Below, in pieces: positions 48,320 through 59,075 of a stretch of DNA of 64,000 nt (positions are counted from its first letter, which is position 1; each line of letters begins with the position of its first letter). A program made the position numbers and the translations under genes. The notes under the pieces are model-generated. The model did not search any database, was not told where the DNA came from, and saw only the letters and a list, made by a program, of their open reading frames with translations. Source of the DNA: Pseudisothecium myosuroides (taxonomy: Eukaryota > Streptophyta > Bryopsida > Hypnales > Lembophyllaceae). The stretch spans positions 1-64,000 of the forward strand of contig CATOGU010000128.1 of the NCBI GenBank assembly GCA_951799445.1. Reading direction: 5' to 3'.

Positions 48320-50017
48320 CTATTCCGATCCAAATACTCTCCTAGGAGTGACCTGCTCTGATCTAATTTGTCCTAACGTGGGACTGGCCTGCTCCTGATC
48401 AACTACTTCCGGCTGGAGGATCGGAACCGGATCTTCAGCTTCCCCGCGCCGGTTTTCCGAAGAGGAATCCAGCTGAATCGGATTGGACGGCCCGGCCTCC
48501 GTTCGACGCTTCTTCGTTGGGGGCGTTGGTGAAGTCCCGAGGGAAAGATTCGTCTCCCCCATGAAATCCCCCGGGATGACGAAGTCGGTGAGCTTCTGTT
48601 CCCTGAAGAAAGAGGTTCCGGTCAGCTTGGTGGCGCATTCCTCGATCCGGATGGCTGCCTCCCTTGAGTCCACCATCATCTTCTGTACCTGCAGGGAGAA
48701 GTCGTCCAGCAACTCCACAAACCGGGTGGTGGACAGCTTTGGAACGGCCAGAACGCCCTCATCGTACAACCTAGCCTTGGTCACGGCGGATCCGGTTTGG
48801 CCCAAGATCGCCACCATGGCTTCGGCTACCCTCTTCGTCTCCGCCGCCATCTCCCGGTTGCTGGCGGAATCCGCTCTGTATGCAGAGACCTCGGTCTTCA
48901 AGCCTCCGACCTCCTCCTCCAACTACCGGATCCGGTCTCGGAGTAGCTGCTCCTCACCCGGATTCTTGATCTGCTCCTTCACGCGGATCGGAAGGTCGCT
49001 GTTGATCGGCGCCTTCATCAGCTCCCCAATCTGGTTGAGGACGATCCGCTTCACTTCCCAGTCCGTCCGGATCTCGCTCAGGGAGTTGATAACCGGATCC
49101 CAGAGGTCATCCGGATCCGTCCAAGATGCTGCTCCCTTGCCCTTCCTCGGGGTAGTCACCTTTTCCGGTGTGATTCTTCTTGGCGGTGGTGTCCCCCTTC
49201 CGGCTGGCGCAGTCGACTTCCGCTTTGACCGTTGCATGGTACCCAGCTCGTCCTCGTCCTCATCCGTCTCCGGTTCCGATCCGCTCAGAGGTTCATCCTC
49301 GAGTTCTTCGTCCGAATCCGAGTTTCCGTGCTGGGTCAACTTCTCCTGGACCCTCCAGGATTTCTCCTCGTCCACCGTCAAAAGCTGCTGATGCTTGTAC
49401 AGGTGGTAGAGGTAGGGACAGATCGGTGTAGGTCTGCTTTTCCCTACACCGGTGAGTAGTCGCTGTACCAGGCCGGAAAATACCTTGGCCCAGTCTACTC
49501 TCCGTTCTCCGCTCAGGGCCCCGAAAATCGTGTTGCCGACGGATTTGGTCACCCGCGTCGGTTTCTCCGGGTAGAGGATCGGAATCATGAACCGGAGTAG
49601 GTTCCGATCCCGATCCTCCACGCAGTCTTGAATGGCGAAGCCGTCTTTCGGATCGATCCCCTCTTTGAACCTGCCGACGTAGAAGTCTTCCTTCCTGGTC
49701 GCCAATCCGTATCCGCCTGCCCGGAAATCGTAGACAGCCCTCCAGGATTCCTCCGTCCAGGTTTCCGGGTGGGCGCGCGGGGTGTTGTGGTACTGGTTGG
49801 AGGGTTTTCCCATGAGTTCTCCTACAATCCGGCCCTCTTTGAATCCCCACGGCTTGGTCAGCAGGCCAAGACACCCCATCGTTCTCAGGTTTTCGTGCAG
49901 GTCTAGTTTCCCCTGGTCCGTCATGGGGTAGACCGGAACTACTTTCCGGAGCTTAAGATCTGCGGCTGGGGTACCCACCGGCGCTCCTCTCTTCCTAAGC
50001 TGACGAGTGCTCATCAC
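48320..50017 (-). pseudogene. Retroelement gag-like ORF with one in-frame TAG
   Basis: A single frame of 566 codons is interrupted only by TAG at 48923-48925 (RDRIR-stop-LEEEV). Upstream: MMSTRQLRKRGAPVG, a folded part with NTIFGALSGERRVDWAKVF and SRPTPICPYLYHLYKHQQL, then an acidic/serine linker. Downstream: a coiled-coil-like segment (LEEEVGGLKTEVSAYRAD) and a low-complexity tail. No CCHC zinc knuckle is seen. The stop falls inside what would be a continuous heptad helix (RIR-Q-LEEEV fits), so it is most likely a CAG to TAG mutation. It lies 250 bp downstream of a TATA box in the putative LTR. Identification as gag is by position and by its second copy at 43079. Confidence 0.65.
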
Positions 50018-50029
50018 TCTTCCTTTCCG

Positions 50030-50541
50030 GTACTACCTCACTTTCTCTCCTAGCCGCACGTCCCGATTCTCACAGTCACTCTCCGATCTCAACCGGAACC
50101 TACAAAGCCACAGAAACCCTACTCCTGCAACACACAAAACTACACAACCTAAACGTGCACACAAGACAAAAACGGAGGGGAGGGGGAAAGCGGAAAAGCT
50201 CTGAGGCGGAAGAAGCGCGCTGCCAGCAGAGTCAGAAAAGATAACTGACAAAACTGGGCCCTCCTATTTATACCCTCTGCCAGCCCCGTTCGTCATGATG
50301 ACGAGTTTCCGGTCCAGCTACCATCCGGTCCCGTTCCTATCCGGTCCGGTCCAGATCCGGATTCAGCAGAGCTCCGGTTACTGAACACTTCCGGTTCCTT
50401 AAGAATCCGGTTCCGCTAAGTCCTACTTTCCGTTTCTATTTTAGTTTTATTGGAGTTTCTAACTGAATCGGATGGCTAAAGCTAATTTCCGTTCCAGAAT
50501 TTATTGTAATTCTATCTAAAACACAAAATCGGATTGTGACA
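50030..50541 (-). repeat. Putative LTR of the gypsy element (3' border unresolved)
   Basis: On the minus strand the polypurine tract GGGGAAGGGGTAA (50554-50542) is immediately followed by TGTCACAATCCG, the usual arrangement at the start of a plant gypsy 3' LTR. The segment contains the TATA box. No second copy exists in the window, so its end and a primer-binding site could not be confirmed. Confidence 0.55.
50265..50272 (-). promoter_or_regulatory. TATA box in the putative LTR
   Basis: The minus strand reads GGGTATAAATAGGAGG, a textbook plant TATA box, about 250 bp before the gag-like ATG and 270 bp inside the LTR start. Transcription would begin near 50235. Confidence 0.6.
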
Positions 50542-50554
50542 TTACCCCTTCCCC
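50542..50554 (-). other. Polypurine tract
   Basis: GGGGAAGGGGTAA on the minus strand, 28 bp after the pol stop codon and directly before the LTR-type TGTCACA. In this family it primes plus-strand DNA synthesis. Confidence 0.6.
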
Positions 50555-50582
50555 ATCTGTGAGCGTCCCCGCGAACACAACA

Positions 50583-53500
50583 TCACGGATTCTCTTCCGA
50601 TGAAGAGGCACCCTCGTATCTCTTTACTCTAGACCCGTTCACACGGGTATCCAGCCACTCTCCTTGCAGATTTTCGAGTTGCATTGATCCGTTCAGGAAG
50701 ACTTGACTGACTCGGAAAGGGCCCATCCAGCGTGTATGAAGTTTACCTGGAAATTCTTTATGGCGGTTGTCGTAGAGAAGAACCAACCCCCCCTCCCGAA
50801 TTCCATGATCTGCTGGGAGCTTCCGGTCAAAGTCTTCCTTGCGCTTGTTTTGCACGTCCAGGGTTTTCTCTAGGGCCTCCTTCCGGATTTCCTCCAGTTC
50901 CTCAATAGCCAGAAGTCGCGGAAGCGTTTCCGTCCCATGTTCCGTAACCCGAGCTGCCAGGACTCGGAAAGTCTCCACATCCAACTCTACTCCGTGAACT
51001 GCCTCCTGACCAAAGACCAAAAAGTACGGGGTCTTACCGGTGGTAGTCTTTTCCGTGGTGTTGTACGCGTGTACAGCTGACGGAAGTTTCCGGTCCCAGT
51101 CAGTCTTGTGAGCGGAAACCATCTTGTTCAAGATTTTACCAATGATTCCGTTCGCCCGTTCGGTCAATCTGTTTGCCTTTGGGTTGTACGGAGTTGTCTT
51201 CCGGTGCTTGATCAGATACTTGCTGGTTAAGTTGATGATGACGTCGTTGAGGAAATGAGTACCTCGGTCGCTTACCAGCTCTAGCGGTCGCCCAAACCGC
51301 ATAAGGATATCCTCAAACAGGAAGTTGGCGGATGTTTCAGCGTTGTTCTTTCGGGTCGCTTTGGCCTCCACCCACTTGGTCGCGTAATCCGTGGCAAGAA
51401 TTATGTATCGCTTCTTTCCGGTGCTGACCGGAAAAATGGGTCCAATGAAATCAACTCCCCATTTTTCAAAGGGTGCTAGCGGAATGATAGGAGTCAATGG
51501 CCAGTGGTTCCGGAAAGATGGTGCTCCGGTACGCTGACACTGATCACAGCTCCTTACAAACTGTCTAACATCTTTGTGTAAGCATGGCCACCAGTATCCG
51601 GTTGAGCAGATCCGGTTGACGGTACTCTCAAAAGCGAAGTGACCCCCAGAATCCCCAGCGTGAAGAGCTCGGATGACTTTCTTTCGCTCATGTGGCTCTA
51701 AGCATCGCCTCAGTACGTCATCCGCTCCTAGCTTAAACAGGACTCCTTTGATCAAAGTGTAAGGAGCTACCTTCCTTTGAAAGATCTCTTTTTCTTCTCT
51801 ACTCATCAGTTCTGGATAAACTGATCGGAGTAGGTAGTCGATAACATCTCGGTAATCTGATCGAGATTCCTCGTTTAGGTAGAAGATCTCAACAGAAGGA
51901 GAATCCGGTCGTTTCCGATTTTCCGGATCTGGAGTCAGATCTGGAAACTCATCCGGAAAATCCGCAGATATGTCCGAAACGGATTTTGCCCCTCGTTGAC
52001 GCGAGAGGTAATCCGCGTTTACATTTGCCTTTCCGGGTTTCACTACAACTTGGTAATCGAACTCTTGTAAGAGCAAGATCCACCTAGCAATCCGGCCCGA
52101 TAAATCCGGTTTGTTAACTAGGTATTTCAAGGAATCATGATCGGTGTGGAAGATTACCTTGTAACCCAAAAGGTAGTGACGGAACTTCTTGCAGGAGTAA
52201 ACGACTGCCAACGCCTCACGTTCCGTGGTGGTGTAGTTCCGCTCTGCCAAGCTCATCTGTCTGCTCGCATAGTAGATCGGATTCTCTCGTTTTTCTTTAT
52301 CAATCTGCCACAAGATAGATCCCAAGCACCAACCGGATGCGTCAATGGTGACATGGAATTCCCGATCCCAATCCGGAACGGATAGGATCGGAGCTTTAGC
52401 CAGCTGGGTCTTCAAATCTTCGAAGGCTGATTGTCTCCTTCCGGTCCAGATAAACTCCGTATCTTTCTTCAGAAGTTCCGTGAGCGGAATCGCCCTCTTG
52501 GCATATCCATCGATGAACCGCCGGTAGTAGCCAACGCATCCCAGAAATCCGCGGATTTCCCTAACATTTGTCGGGGGTAGCAGGGTCAGCATCACCCTCA
52601 CTTTCTCTAGATCAGCTTGCAATCCGGTTCCGCTCACTAGATGTCCGAGTAGGATTCCGGATTTCATCCCGAAAAAACACTTGCCCGGATGCAGTTTGAG
52701 CTTCGTCTCCCGACATCTTTGAAGTGTCATCTTGAGGCAGTCCAGGTGACTCTTCTGGTCACTATAGACGGCAAAATCGTCTATGAATACTTCGATGAAG
52801 TGCCGGAGGAAATCTTTGAAGATGTCCATCATAAGCCTCTGGAACGTTCCGGGTGCATTACACAAGCCGAAAGGCATCCGGTTGAAGGCAAACGTTCCCC
52901 ACTCTGTCGTGAACGTCGTCTTCAACTGGTCTTCCAACCGGATGACTACCTGGTTGTAACCGGAAAATCCGTCCAGGAAGCTGTAACACTCATGTCCGGC
53001 CACTTTGTCCAGTATGATGTCAGTGAATGGAAGAGGGAAGTAGTCCTTCTTTGTGGCGGTGTTCAACTTCCGGAAATCTTGGCACACTCGGATCTTCACC
53101 TTTCCGTCCGCTCCTACCTTCTTCGGAACCACCACGATTGGAGACACCCATTCCGAGTTGAGAACCGGATAGATAAAACCCGCCTCCAGCAACCTATCGA
53201 TCTCCTCCTTCACCATCAATGAGTACTTGGGGTTGAGCCGGTACTGTCTTTGCCGGATCAGAACAGATCCTTCCACCAAATCGATCCGATGCTCTCCGAG
53301 GTGAGCGGGTATCCCTGTCAGATCGGAGGGTTCCCAAGCAAACACATCGAGATATTCCTTGAGGAGCTTAGTGTAACCGGATTTCTCCTGATGTTTCAAG
53401 AGCTTACTGAGGTACAGGCTCTTGTCTGGTGCAATGCTCTCCTTCTCATACTCCGTCGGTGAAACAACCGGTTTGATCTTTTCCGGATATGCTTCTTCCG

Positions 53501-54500
53501 GAAAGATGGCTAAAGTTCCCCAACCGGAGTCTTCTCTATCACCAGATGGGGTCGGAAGGTTTCCGGTCTGGATCTGCCGAGCAATCCACTCTGTTGTGAG
53601 AGGCGCACTTGACTCACCGAGCGATCTATCCTCCAGCGTGGCTTCAGGAACTCCATCCGGTTCGTGTTCCAGCACAGCATCGGTAAATCCGTAGTTCGCC
53701 TCGGACTGGTGTTGGAATGGATCGACATAGTAGCTGGTCACAGAATCTTCTGGTCCCGACCAGTCAGTCGTGTAACCATCCGATTCGCTCGTCTCCCCCA
53801 GATGTTTCTCCGTTGCCCAAGGGATCCGAGTGGGAGGTTTCCCTACCACCAACTCTCTAGCTCCCCAATCTACCAGTACTCCCGCCAAATACAACCATGG
53901 TCTTCCGAGTAGCATCGGAAAAGGTCGGCCCTTCTGAACACGGATGATGACGTAGTTCAGCAGGTAGCTCTTTTCTCCTATCCGGGTTGGTACTTGAGAA
54001 AGCCTGCCAACCGGATTCACTCGCGACTGATCCGCCATCCGGAGAACTTGCTCCGTAGCTTCAAATGTGGTGAAGCCTAGATCAAATGCCGTATCTTCCA
54101 GCATCAAGTTTACTCCGGAACCACCGTCAATCGGAACTTTCGGAATCACACAGCCCTCTATCTCCACGCCGATCTCCGGTGCACCGGAATCTTCCGGTTG
54201 GGAGAAGTTAACCGCAACCGCCGGCAACTTCACTTTCTTCTTCCGTTTCCGGGTCCAAGCATCTCGGATCAACTTCTGGTACATCACATTATCATGCACC
54301 AGCTGTCCGATGGTCGCATTCGCCTTCTGATCTTTAATATCCTGAATGATGTTGTACTCATGCGGACGCACCTCCGGATTAATGACAACCGGTTTGTCAC
54401 TAAAGCTTACTTGCTTCGGTAAGTGTACCACGTCCTGTCCGGAAATTTCTGTTCGGATTTCCGTGCTGATGTCGATCGGAATCCGGTTATGGTCTCCCAT
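50583..54500 (-). CDS. pol: Ty3/gypsy pol polyprotein (protease, RT, RNase H, integrase)
   Basis: An intact frame of 1305 residues. Protease motif PIDGGSG at about 123-129; reverse transcriptase with YFPLPF, LDGFSGYNQ and the catalytic FIDD (572-575); RNase H with VTIDAS (Asp 720), TTTEREAL and HTDHDS (786); integrase zinc finger (His 947, His 954, Cys 985, Cys 988) and catalytic Asp 1017 (VDFIG), Asp 1078 (SDRGTHF) and Glu 1114 (LTERANG). No chromodomain is visible at the C-terminus. That, with the DRGTHF integrase block, suggests the non-chromovirus (Athila/Tat-like) side of plant gypsy elements. All catalytic residues are kept, so pol decayed little, but with no gag in front it cannot act alone. 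The frame is open upstream of the chosen ATG to a stop near 54590, so the true N-terminus may be longer. Confidence 0.93.
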   Translation of the reverse strand: MGDHNRIPIDISTEIRTEISGQDVVHLPKQVSFSDKPVVINPEVRPHEYNIIQDIKDQKANATIGQLVHDNVMYQKLIRDAWTRKRKKKVKLPAVAVNFSQPEDSGAPEIGVEIEGCVIPKVPIDGGSGVNLMLEDTAFDLGFTTFEATEQVLRMADQSRVNPVGRLSQVPTRIGEKSYLLNYVIIRVQKGRPFPMLLGRPWLYLAGVLVDWGARELVVGKPPTRIPWATEKHLGETSESDGYTTDWSGPEDSVTSYYVDPFQHQSEANYGFTDAVLEHEPDGVPEATLEDRSLGESSAPLTTEWIARQIQTGNLPTPSGDREDSGWGTLAIFPEEAYPEKIKPVVSPTEYEKESIAPDKSLYLSKLLKHQEKSGYTKLLKEYLDVFAWEPSDLTGIPAHLGEHRIDLVEGSVLIRQRQYRLNPKYSLMVKEEIDRLLEAGFIYPVLNSEWVSPIVVVPKKVGADGKVKIRVCQDFRKLNTATKKDYFPLPFTDIILDKVAGHECYSFLDGFSGYNQVVIRLEDQLKTTFTTEWGTFAFNRMPFGLCNAPGTFQRLMMDIFKDFLRHFIEVFIDDFAVYSDQKSHLDCLKMTLQRCRETKLKLHPGKCFFGMKSGILLGHLVSGTGLQADLEKVRVMLTLLPPTNVREIRGFLGCVGYYRRFIDGYAKRAIPLTELLKKDTEFIWTGRRQSAFEDLKTQLAKAPILSVPDWDREFHVTIDASGWCLGSILWQIDKEKRENPIYYASRQMSLAERNYTTTEREALAVVYSCKKFRHYLLGYKVIFHTDHDSLKYLVNKPDLSGRIARWILLLQEFDYQVVVKPGKANVNADYLSRQRGAKSVSDISADFPDEFPDLTPDPENRKRPDSPSVEIFYLNEESRSDYRDVIDYLLRSVYPELMSREEKEIFQRKVAPYTLIKGVLFKLGADDVLRRCLEPHERKKVIRALHAGDSGGHFAFESTVNRICSTGYWWPCLHKDVRQFVRSCDQCQRTGAPSFRNHWPLTPIIPLAPFEKWGVDFIGPIFPVSTGKKRYIILATDYATKWVEAKATRKNNAETSANFLFEDILMRFGRPLELVSDRGTHFLNDVIINLTSKYLIKHRKTTPYNPKANRLTERANGIIGKILNKMVSAHKTDWDRKLPSAVHAYNTTEKTTTGKTPYFLVFGQEAVHGVELDVETFRVLAARVTEHGTETLPRLLAIEELEEIRKEALEKTLDVQNKRKEDFDRKLPADHGIREGGLVLLYDNRHKEFPGKLHTRWMGPFRVSQVFLNGSMQLENLQGEWLDTRVNGSRVKRYEGASSSEENP

Positions 54501-54727
54501 TTCCTCTATTAGAATTGTGTCCGGTTCTTCTGGTCGCTCTTGAACCAGGACGATCCCGGTTTTTCCCCCACGGGGGCTTTTTCATACACACTTTCTGTAC
54601 GAGCCATACCAAAAAGTTGTGAGCGACATAAGGTAGGAGGCTCGTGGATGGACCATCTAAGCTACAGTGCGTTTCTATGAAAAATCAAGGCAACTTGGTA
54701 AAATATGGAAATATTTTTGGTCAAAAG

Positions 54728-55661
54728 TTAACCCCTAAAGCACTAGACCCCCTTTTTTGACAACATAGCAATTTCGGGCAGCTCACTACCAATGGGGTTT
54801 TCATTTTTTTTTCTTTGAAATTTTCACACATGATGTGACCAAGGAGTAGCTTTAAGGCCCAACAATTTTCATAACTTTTGGCTTCATGGCCCAAAAGTTA
54901 TTGCATAATATGTCGTTTTGTTTGCTTCTCGAGCAGCCAATTTTTATTTTGAAAAATTACATTTTTTGATTTTTTTTTTTTGGAAATTGGTTCTTTAGAT
55001 TTATATGTAATTGGAAAGCCTTGAATCATTCCATTTTGATCAATGAGATGAAAGTTATGAGGAGATTTTGTTTGCGGGTAGTTCTAGATTCTCTACTCTA
55101 AAATAAACTTTGAAGTTCATTAATTTACTCAATTTTCAATATTTTAGAAAAAAAAAAAAACCAAAAGATGTGGGTTCTTTATCACAACATTGTAACCATT
55201 GGGATTGGCATTTTGCATTTTTGTACTTAAGTTATTAACAATTTAGTGGTTTGAATCATTCTCTATTTATTTTTACTTACTACCTTTTTTCCATGTGTTT
55301 TACAATTCCAAATGTTTTGAAATTTTTTATGTGTGTACCCAACTTGCTTTGAAGAACAAATCCAAAAAATTACAATCATTTTGGAGTTTTTTTTATACAA
55401 ATATGACCTTGTGAAGTGCAGCTGCCCGGATTTTTGCAGAGACAAAAAATGGCTTTTTGTCAATTCAAACTGAAATATCTAACAATGTACATGGTGAAAA
55501 CTCCTGAATTTTTTTTCACATCTTTTTATACGTGTGTAGTACAAGATCTTACGGCTACATTTGTCAAAAAATGTTTTTTTTCTAAAATTTGGTACTTGTC
55601 CTAGCAATGGCAGTTTTTGAGAGGTTTTGGTGAAAAATGAGCTTAGTGCTTTAGGGGTTAA
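54728..55661. mobile_element. TTAA-family element, full length
   Basis: TTAA at both borders. Termini are CCCCTAAAGCACTAG and inverse TTAGTGCTTTAGGGG, a 13-bp match. Type-A left end (CAATTTCGGGCAGCTC), type-B right end. Family core at about 54995-55085. It lies just outside the gypsy residue. Confidence 0.85.
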
Positions 55662-55807
55662 AGAAGAGAAGAGACGATTTTGTGGCCATCTAACTTGAAA
55701 TTTCTCAAGTTAGTATGAATTAACTGTAATTTCTAAAAGCAAAAGGTGCATAGGTAGCTATTTTTGATCATAGGTGGTAGCATTCATGATGCAAAGGCAA
55801 CTTGTAA

Positions 55808-56306
55808 GGTAGCAACACCCATAACCGTTAAACTAAGGGTTTTGAACATGATGATTATTGATAAGCATCTAGCAAATTATAGGATCCTATTAGGAAGAGA
55901 AAAATAATAAGTTTGCACTTTTGAATGTATTATTTGGATATTGTGAGAATAAGTTGTGAGTTTTTAAAGAGTTGATTGCAATTAAGGCCATATTCATTGG
56001 AACTAAACGCTCATTTTGGGACTTCTCCACCCTCACTTGAGAGGAGGATTTTGGGAGGGACAAAATCTTAATGGCTCATATTTTTTAAGGTAATTTTTTG
56101 GGTTTAAGATGAAGTGCAATTTGGAAATCTTGTTTTCCCAATTTAATGAATATGACGTTAACTACACCTACTACCAACATTAAGGTTTCATGTTCAAATG
56201 TTGTACATTCTTGTAATTACATCTAATTATTCCCTTCCACAGATTTTCCAAGATTTTAGAGGTAATGGTTATGGGTATAGTGATGGTTATGGGTGTTGCT
56301 ACCTTG
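55808..56306. mobile_element. MITE family G, copy 1
   Basis: Left GGTAGCAACACCCATAACC and inverse right GGTTATGGGTGTTGCTACC are perfect 19-bp inverted repeats. The interior is shared with copy 2 at 61147 (AGGGTTTTGAACATGATGA, AGCAAATTATAGGATCCTAT). Target duplication unclear. Confidence 0.8.
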
Positions 56307-57011
56307 AACGGAACAAATGAATCCTAAGTAATTACTACAAAGCCAAAAAAAATCCAATAAGGCTCTTAAAGCATGCAAGCACCCATTTCATATTCTAATA
56401 TTCAAATCATGATTGAAAACGTGTTTTCATTTATTTTTGTATGACAAATATCTATATTTTGCTGAATGACAAATTTAAACACAATTATGACCAATAAGCA
56501 TACGCAATAGTGGCCCATATCACTCTCTCTAATTCCTAAAATAGTGCATAAACAAGTATAATTTCTGAACATAGAAATGTGACCCATTTGAGAACCTTTG
56601 TGCATTGATTTTGTGACCCCTACATGGTTTGTTCAAAATGCCCACTTTGAATTTGAGCCTCCTATCTTACCCATACCCAATTGTTTAAGGTTTTGGGTGC
56701 TTTGAGGTCTTGGAAAAATCAGAATTTTTTTTGTGGGATTAGCATTTCAACATGCTAAGGTAGACACACCCATTCCTGATTAGTCTCCAATTTTGCACTC
56801 TACTTTTGAGGGTTTCATCACACATTGTTGAACCCATAGTGGAGTAGTGAAATCTACTTGCACAAACAAATCCTGCCACATGTCAGTTGCTAAACTATTT
56901 TGGGAGGGTTGGAATTGGAACCATCAAGTGCCATTATAGGAACACACCCAAGCAGTTTCAAGGTTGGTCTAGAGTTGCTAATAGGGACCCTATGAGCTGC
57001 AACTTTGCCCA
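56307..57011. other. Intergenic DNA
   Basis: AT-rich; no gene recognised. Confidence 0.4.
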
Positions 57012-57723
57012 TTAACCCCTAAATGCCCAAGGCACTCAATTTGCAAATCTTTGAAGGCTAATAAAACCTTATCAAATCACCGTTTCTAGTATTTTCTTTT
57101 AAGCATTAGTTATTTTTGAAGTCTATTTTCAACATCAAAAATCTGATTTAAAAAATGAATATTGATAATTTTCTTCTCAAGATTTTGTACAAGGGTGTTC
57201 ACTACAATCTTGAGTTTTCTAGTGTTGGAAGATCTTGAAAATGAGCCTCAAATACACTATAGCTTGGAGAAAAATCCGCATTAGCAATCCATTCAAAAAA
57301 ACACATGGGTAGATTTTGGAAGCTGTAAATTGACTAAAGCATGTAATGACCTTAAACCTTGTATTTTATTAATGACCAAATTTTTAGGTTTGAAATGTGA
57401 AATGATGATTAGAAAACTTCAAGTCACTTTTGCAGTTTTAACACCCTCATGTACAAACATTATAATCTTTCAAACTATAAGCTTGATGAGATTTATGAAA
57501 AGGTTCACTACAAGAAAGTGTGTCCAAATTGACAGGTCCAATTGACTAGAAGTGTCCAAAATGACAAAAAAATTGTCAAATTGGACACTTTTAGTCAATT
57601 GGACTTGTCAATTTGGACATAATGCTGTCATTTTGGACAGTCTTCCTTGTAGTGGTTGGTTGATTGCTCACTTTCCTGAAAATGCCAAAAAGTTTAGAAA
57701 GGCCTTGGGCATCTAGAGGTTAA
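57012..57723. mobile_element. TTAA-family element, subfamily TGCCCAAGGC
   Basis: TTAA at both borders. Left CCCCTAAATGCCCAAGGC, right inverse GCCTTGGGCATCTAGAGG. It contains a nested CACTA MITE at 57506-57654. A second member of this subfamily starts at 63675. Confidence 0.8.
57506..57654. mobile_element. CACTA-type MITE (149 bp, TSD GTT) nested in a TTAA element
   Basis: Starts CACTACAAGAAAGTG and ends with the inverse CTTCCTTGTAGTG, flanked by GTT (57503-57505, 57655-57657). The inside repeats TCCAAATTGACA-like words in both orientations (short palindromic subrepeats). Confidence 0.88.
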
Positions 57724-59075
57724 AAATATTTGCATACTAACTTCTTTGTTGAATGTTGGAACAAATAAACATTTAGATGTTCACATAGGTTTTTGAATTC
57801 CCCATTTTTAATAAAAGTTTTTTAAAATTTTATACAAATTAGAAAATATGTAGGTAGATGCCCAAAAAAACAAATGTCTCTCAAGAAGACAGTTGGCCCT
57901 TTCGGGATAAACTTGTTTTATATTTTTGGACTTTTTGTGGATTTAGTTGTGCATTCCATCGTTGGCAATCCATCAACAACTATTTATATTCTATTGTTAC
58001 TAGGACCATATATCAACCCATACAAAAAATGAATTGGCAAGTAAGTTAGGCCTCCAAGATCCATTTATAATAGATTTCAACCAATCCTTCTTCAATGAAC
58101 GTTATATTAAGTAATTTGGGCCAAACTGTACATTTTGGGACTTTTGAAGGTTTGGGGTGATCACCCCAAACTGATTTGAAGGTTGGGTGATCTCCCCAAA
58201 TTGAGTTCCAGCATTTTTTTAGTACACATGTCATCACCTGAGAGGAGGAATTTGCGAGGGAAAAAAACTTAGTGGCTTAGACTAATTCTGACACCTTCAA
58301 ATTTGGTTTGAGGTGACATTTTGGGTTTTAGGCGGAGTACAAACTGGCACCTCCGTTTTTCCCAAATTACTTAATATGACGATAATGTAAGATCTAATTG
58401 GTTTATACAACAAATAAAAATGGAAATTACTTGGACTTTAGGAGAAGCAATAACGTGCAAATAACCGTGCTTGTTCAAGCTAGAAGGGTTCATTGAATAG
58501 ATGGAAGGAACTTTTGAAGAGTTGTGGGCTAACGTTAGTTGGAATCCATTTTTTAGACTAGAATATAATTTCTTATAATACTTATTAGCATTGCAAGGTG
58601 TAAGTGTGAACTTTTCAACATAGGATAGAGTTCCTTTTGTGCAAAATTTGTATTAAATAGAAGCATCAAAAGTTTTTATAGCAACAACAAACCCAAAGAA
58701 TGTGATGCAAGTGGCCATGAGCAGGCCGCATAAATATTTTAAACTGATAGCAATAGACACCATGATAGCAAAATGCTTCAAATTGTCGGTACGTGTTCAT
58801 AAATCTAGAACAATGTATTGCAATACTGTCAATAGAATCATTTGGTGAAGGTAACAAATTTTGAACATCAAATCTAATTTTCTTTTCATTTGAATCCTAA
58901 ATTTCTTTTCTTTTCATTTGATGTTTGCAAGCTTTTATTACCAATCTCAACTCAAACTTCGATGAGTTAGGTAAAATTCTCGGCCTTCATGTGACAAAGG
59001 ACTATACCATATTCAGCAACAGTAATGAGTACATCAGGTTTCAATTAGACGATTTTACAACATGAAAAATGTCTA
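57724..59075. other. Intergenic DNA
   Basis: AT-rich. A TTGGGGTGATCACCCCAAACTG palindrome-like word pair lies near 58153-58200. No gene seen. Confidence 0.4.

Larger units (their letters stand above)
47200..54640 (-). mobile_element. Ty3/gypsy retrotransposon residue
   Basis: A block rich in TTCCGG/CCGGAA words differs clearly from its AT-rich surroundings. It contains an intact pol (50583-54500), a polypurine tract, a putative LTR (from 50541 downward) and a gag-like ORF (50017-48320), all reading on the minus strand. There is no LTR beyond pol at the high-coordinate side and no gag before pol. The element is therefore truncated at both ends, or is the junction of a head-to-tail pair. Confidence 0.8.

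Noticed and set aside
48483..49391. A 302-codon plus-strand frame opposite the gag-like ORF
   Set aside because: It is antisense to a frame with clear retroelement similarity and has low-complexity serine-rich composition typical of a shadow.
52689..53222. A 177-codon plus-strand frame
   Set aside because: Lies wholly antisense to the reverse transcriptase region of pol.
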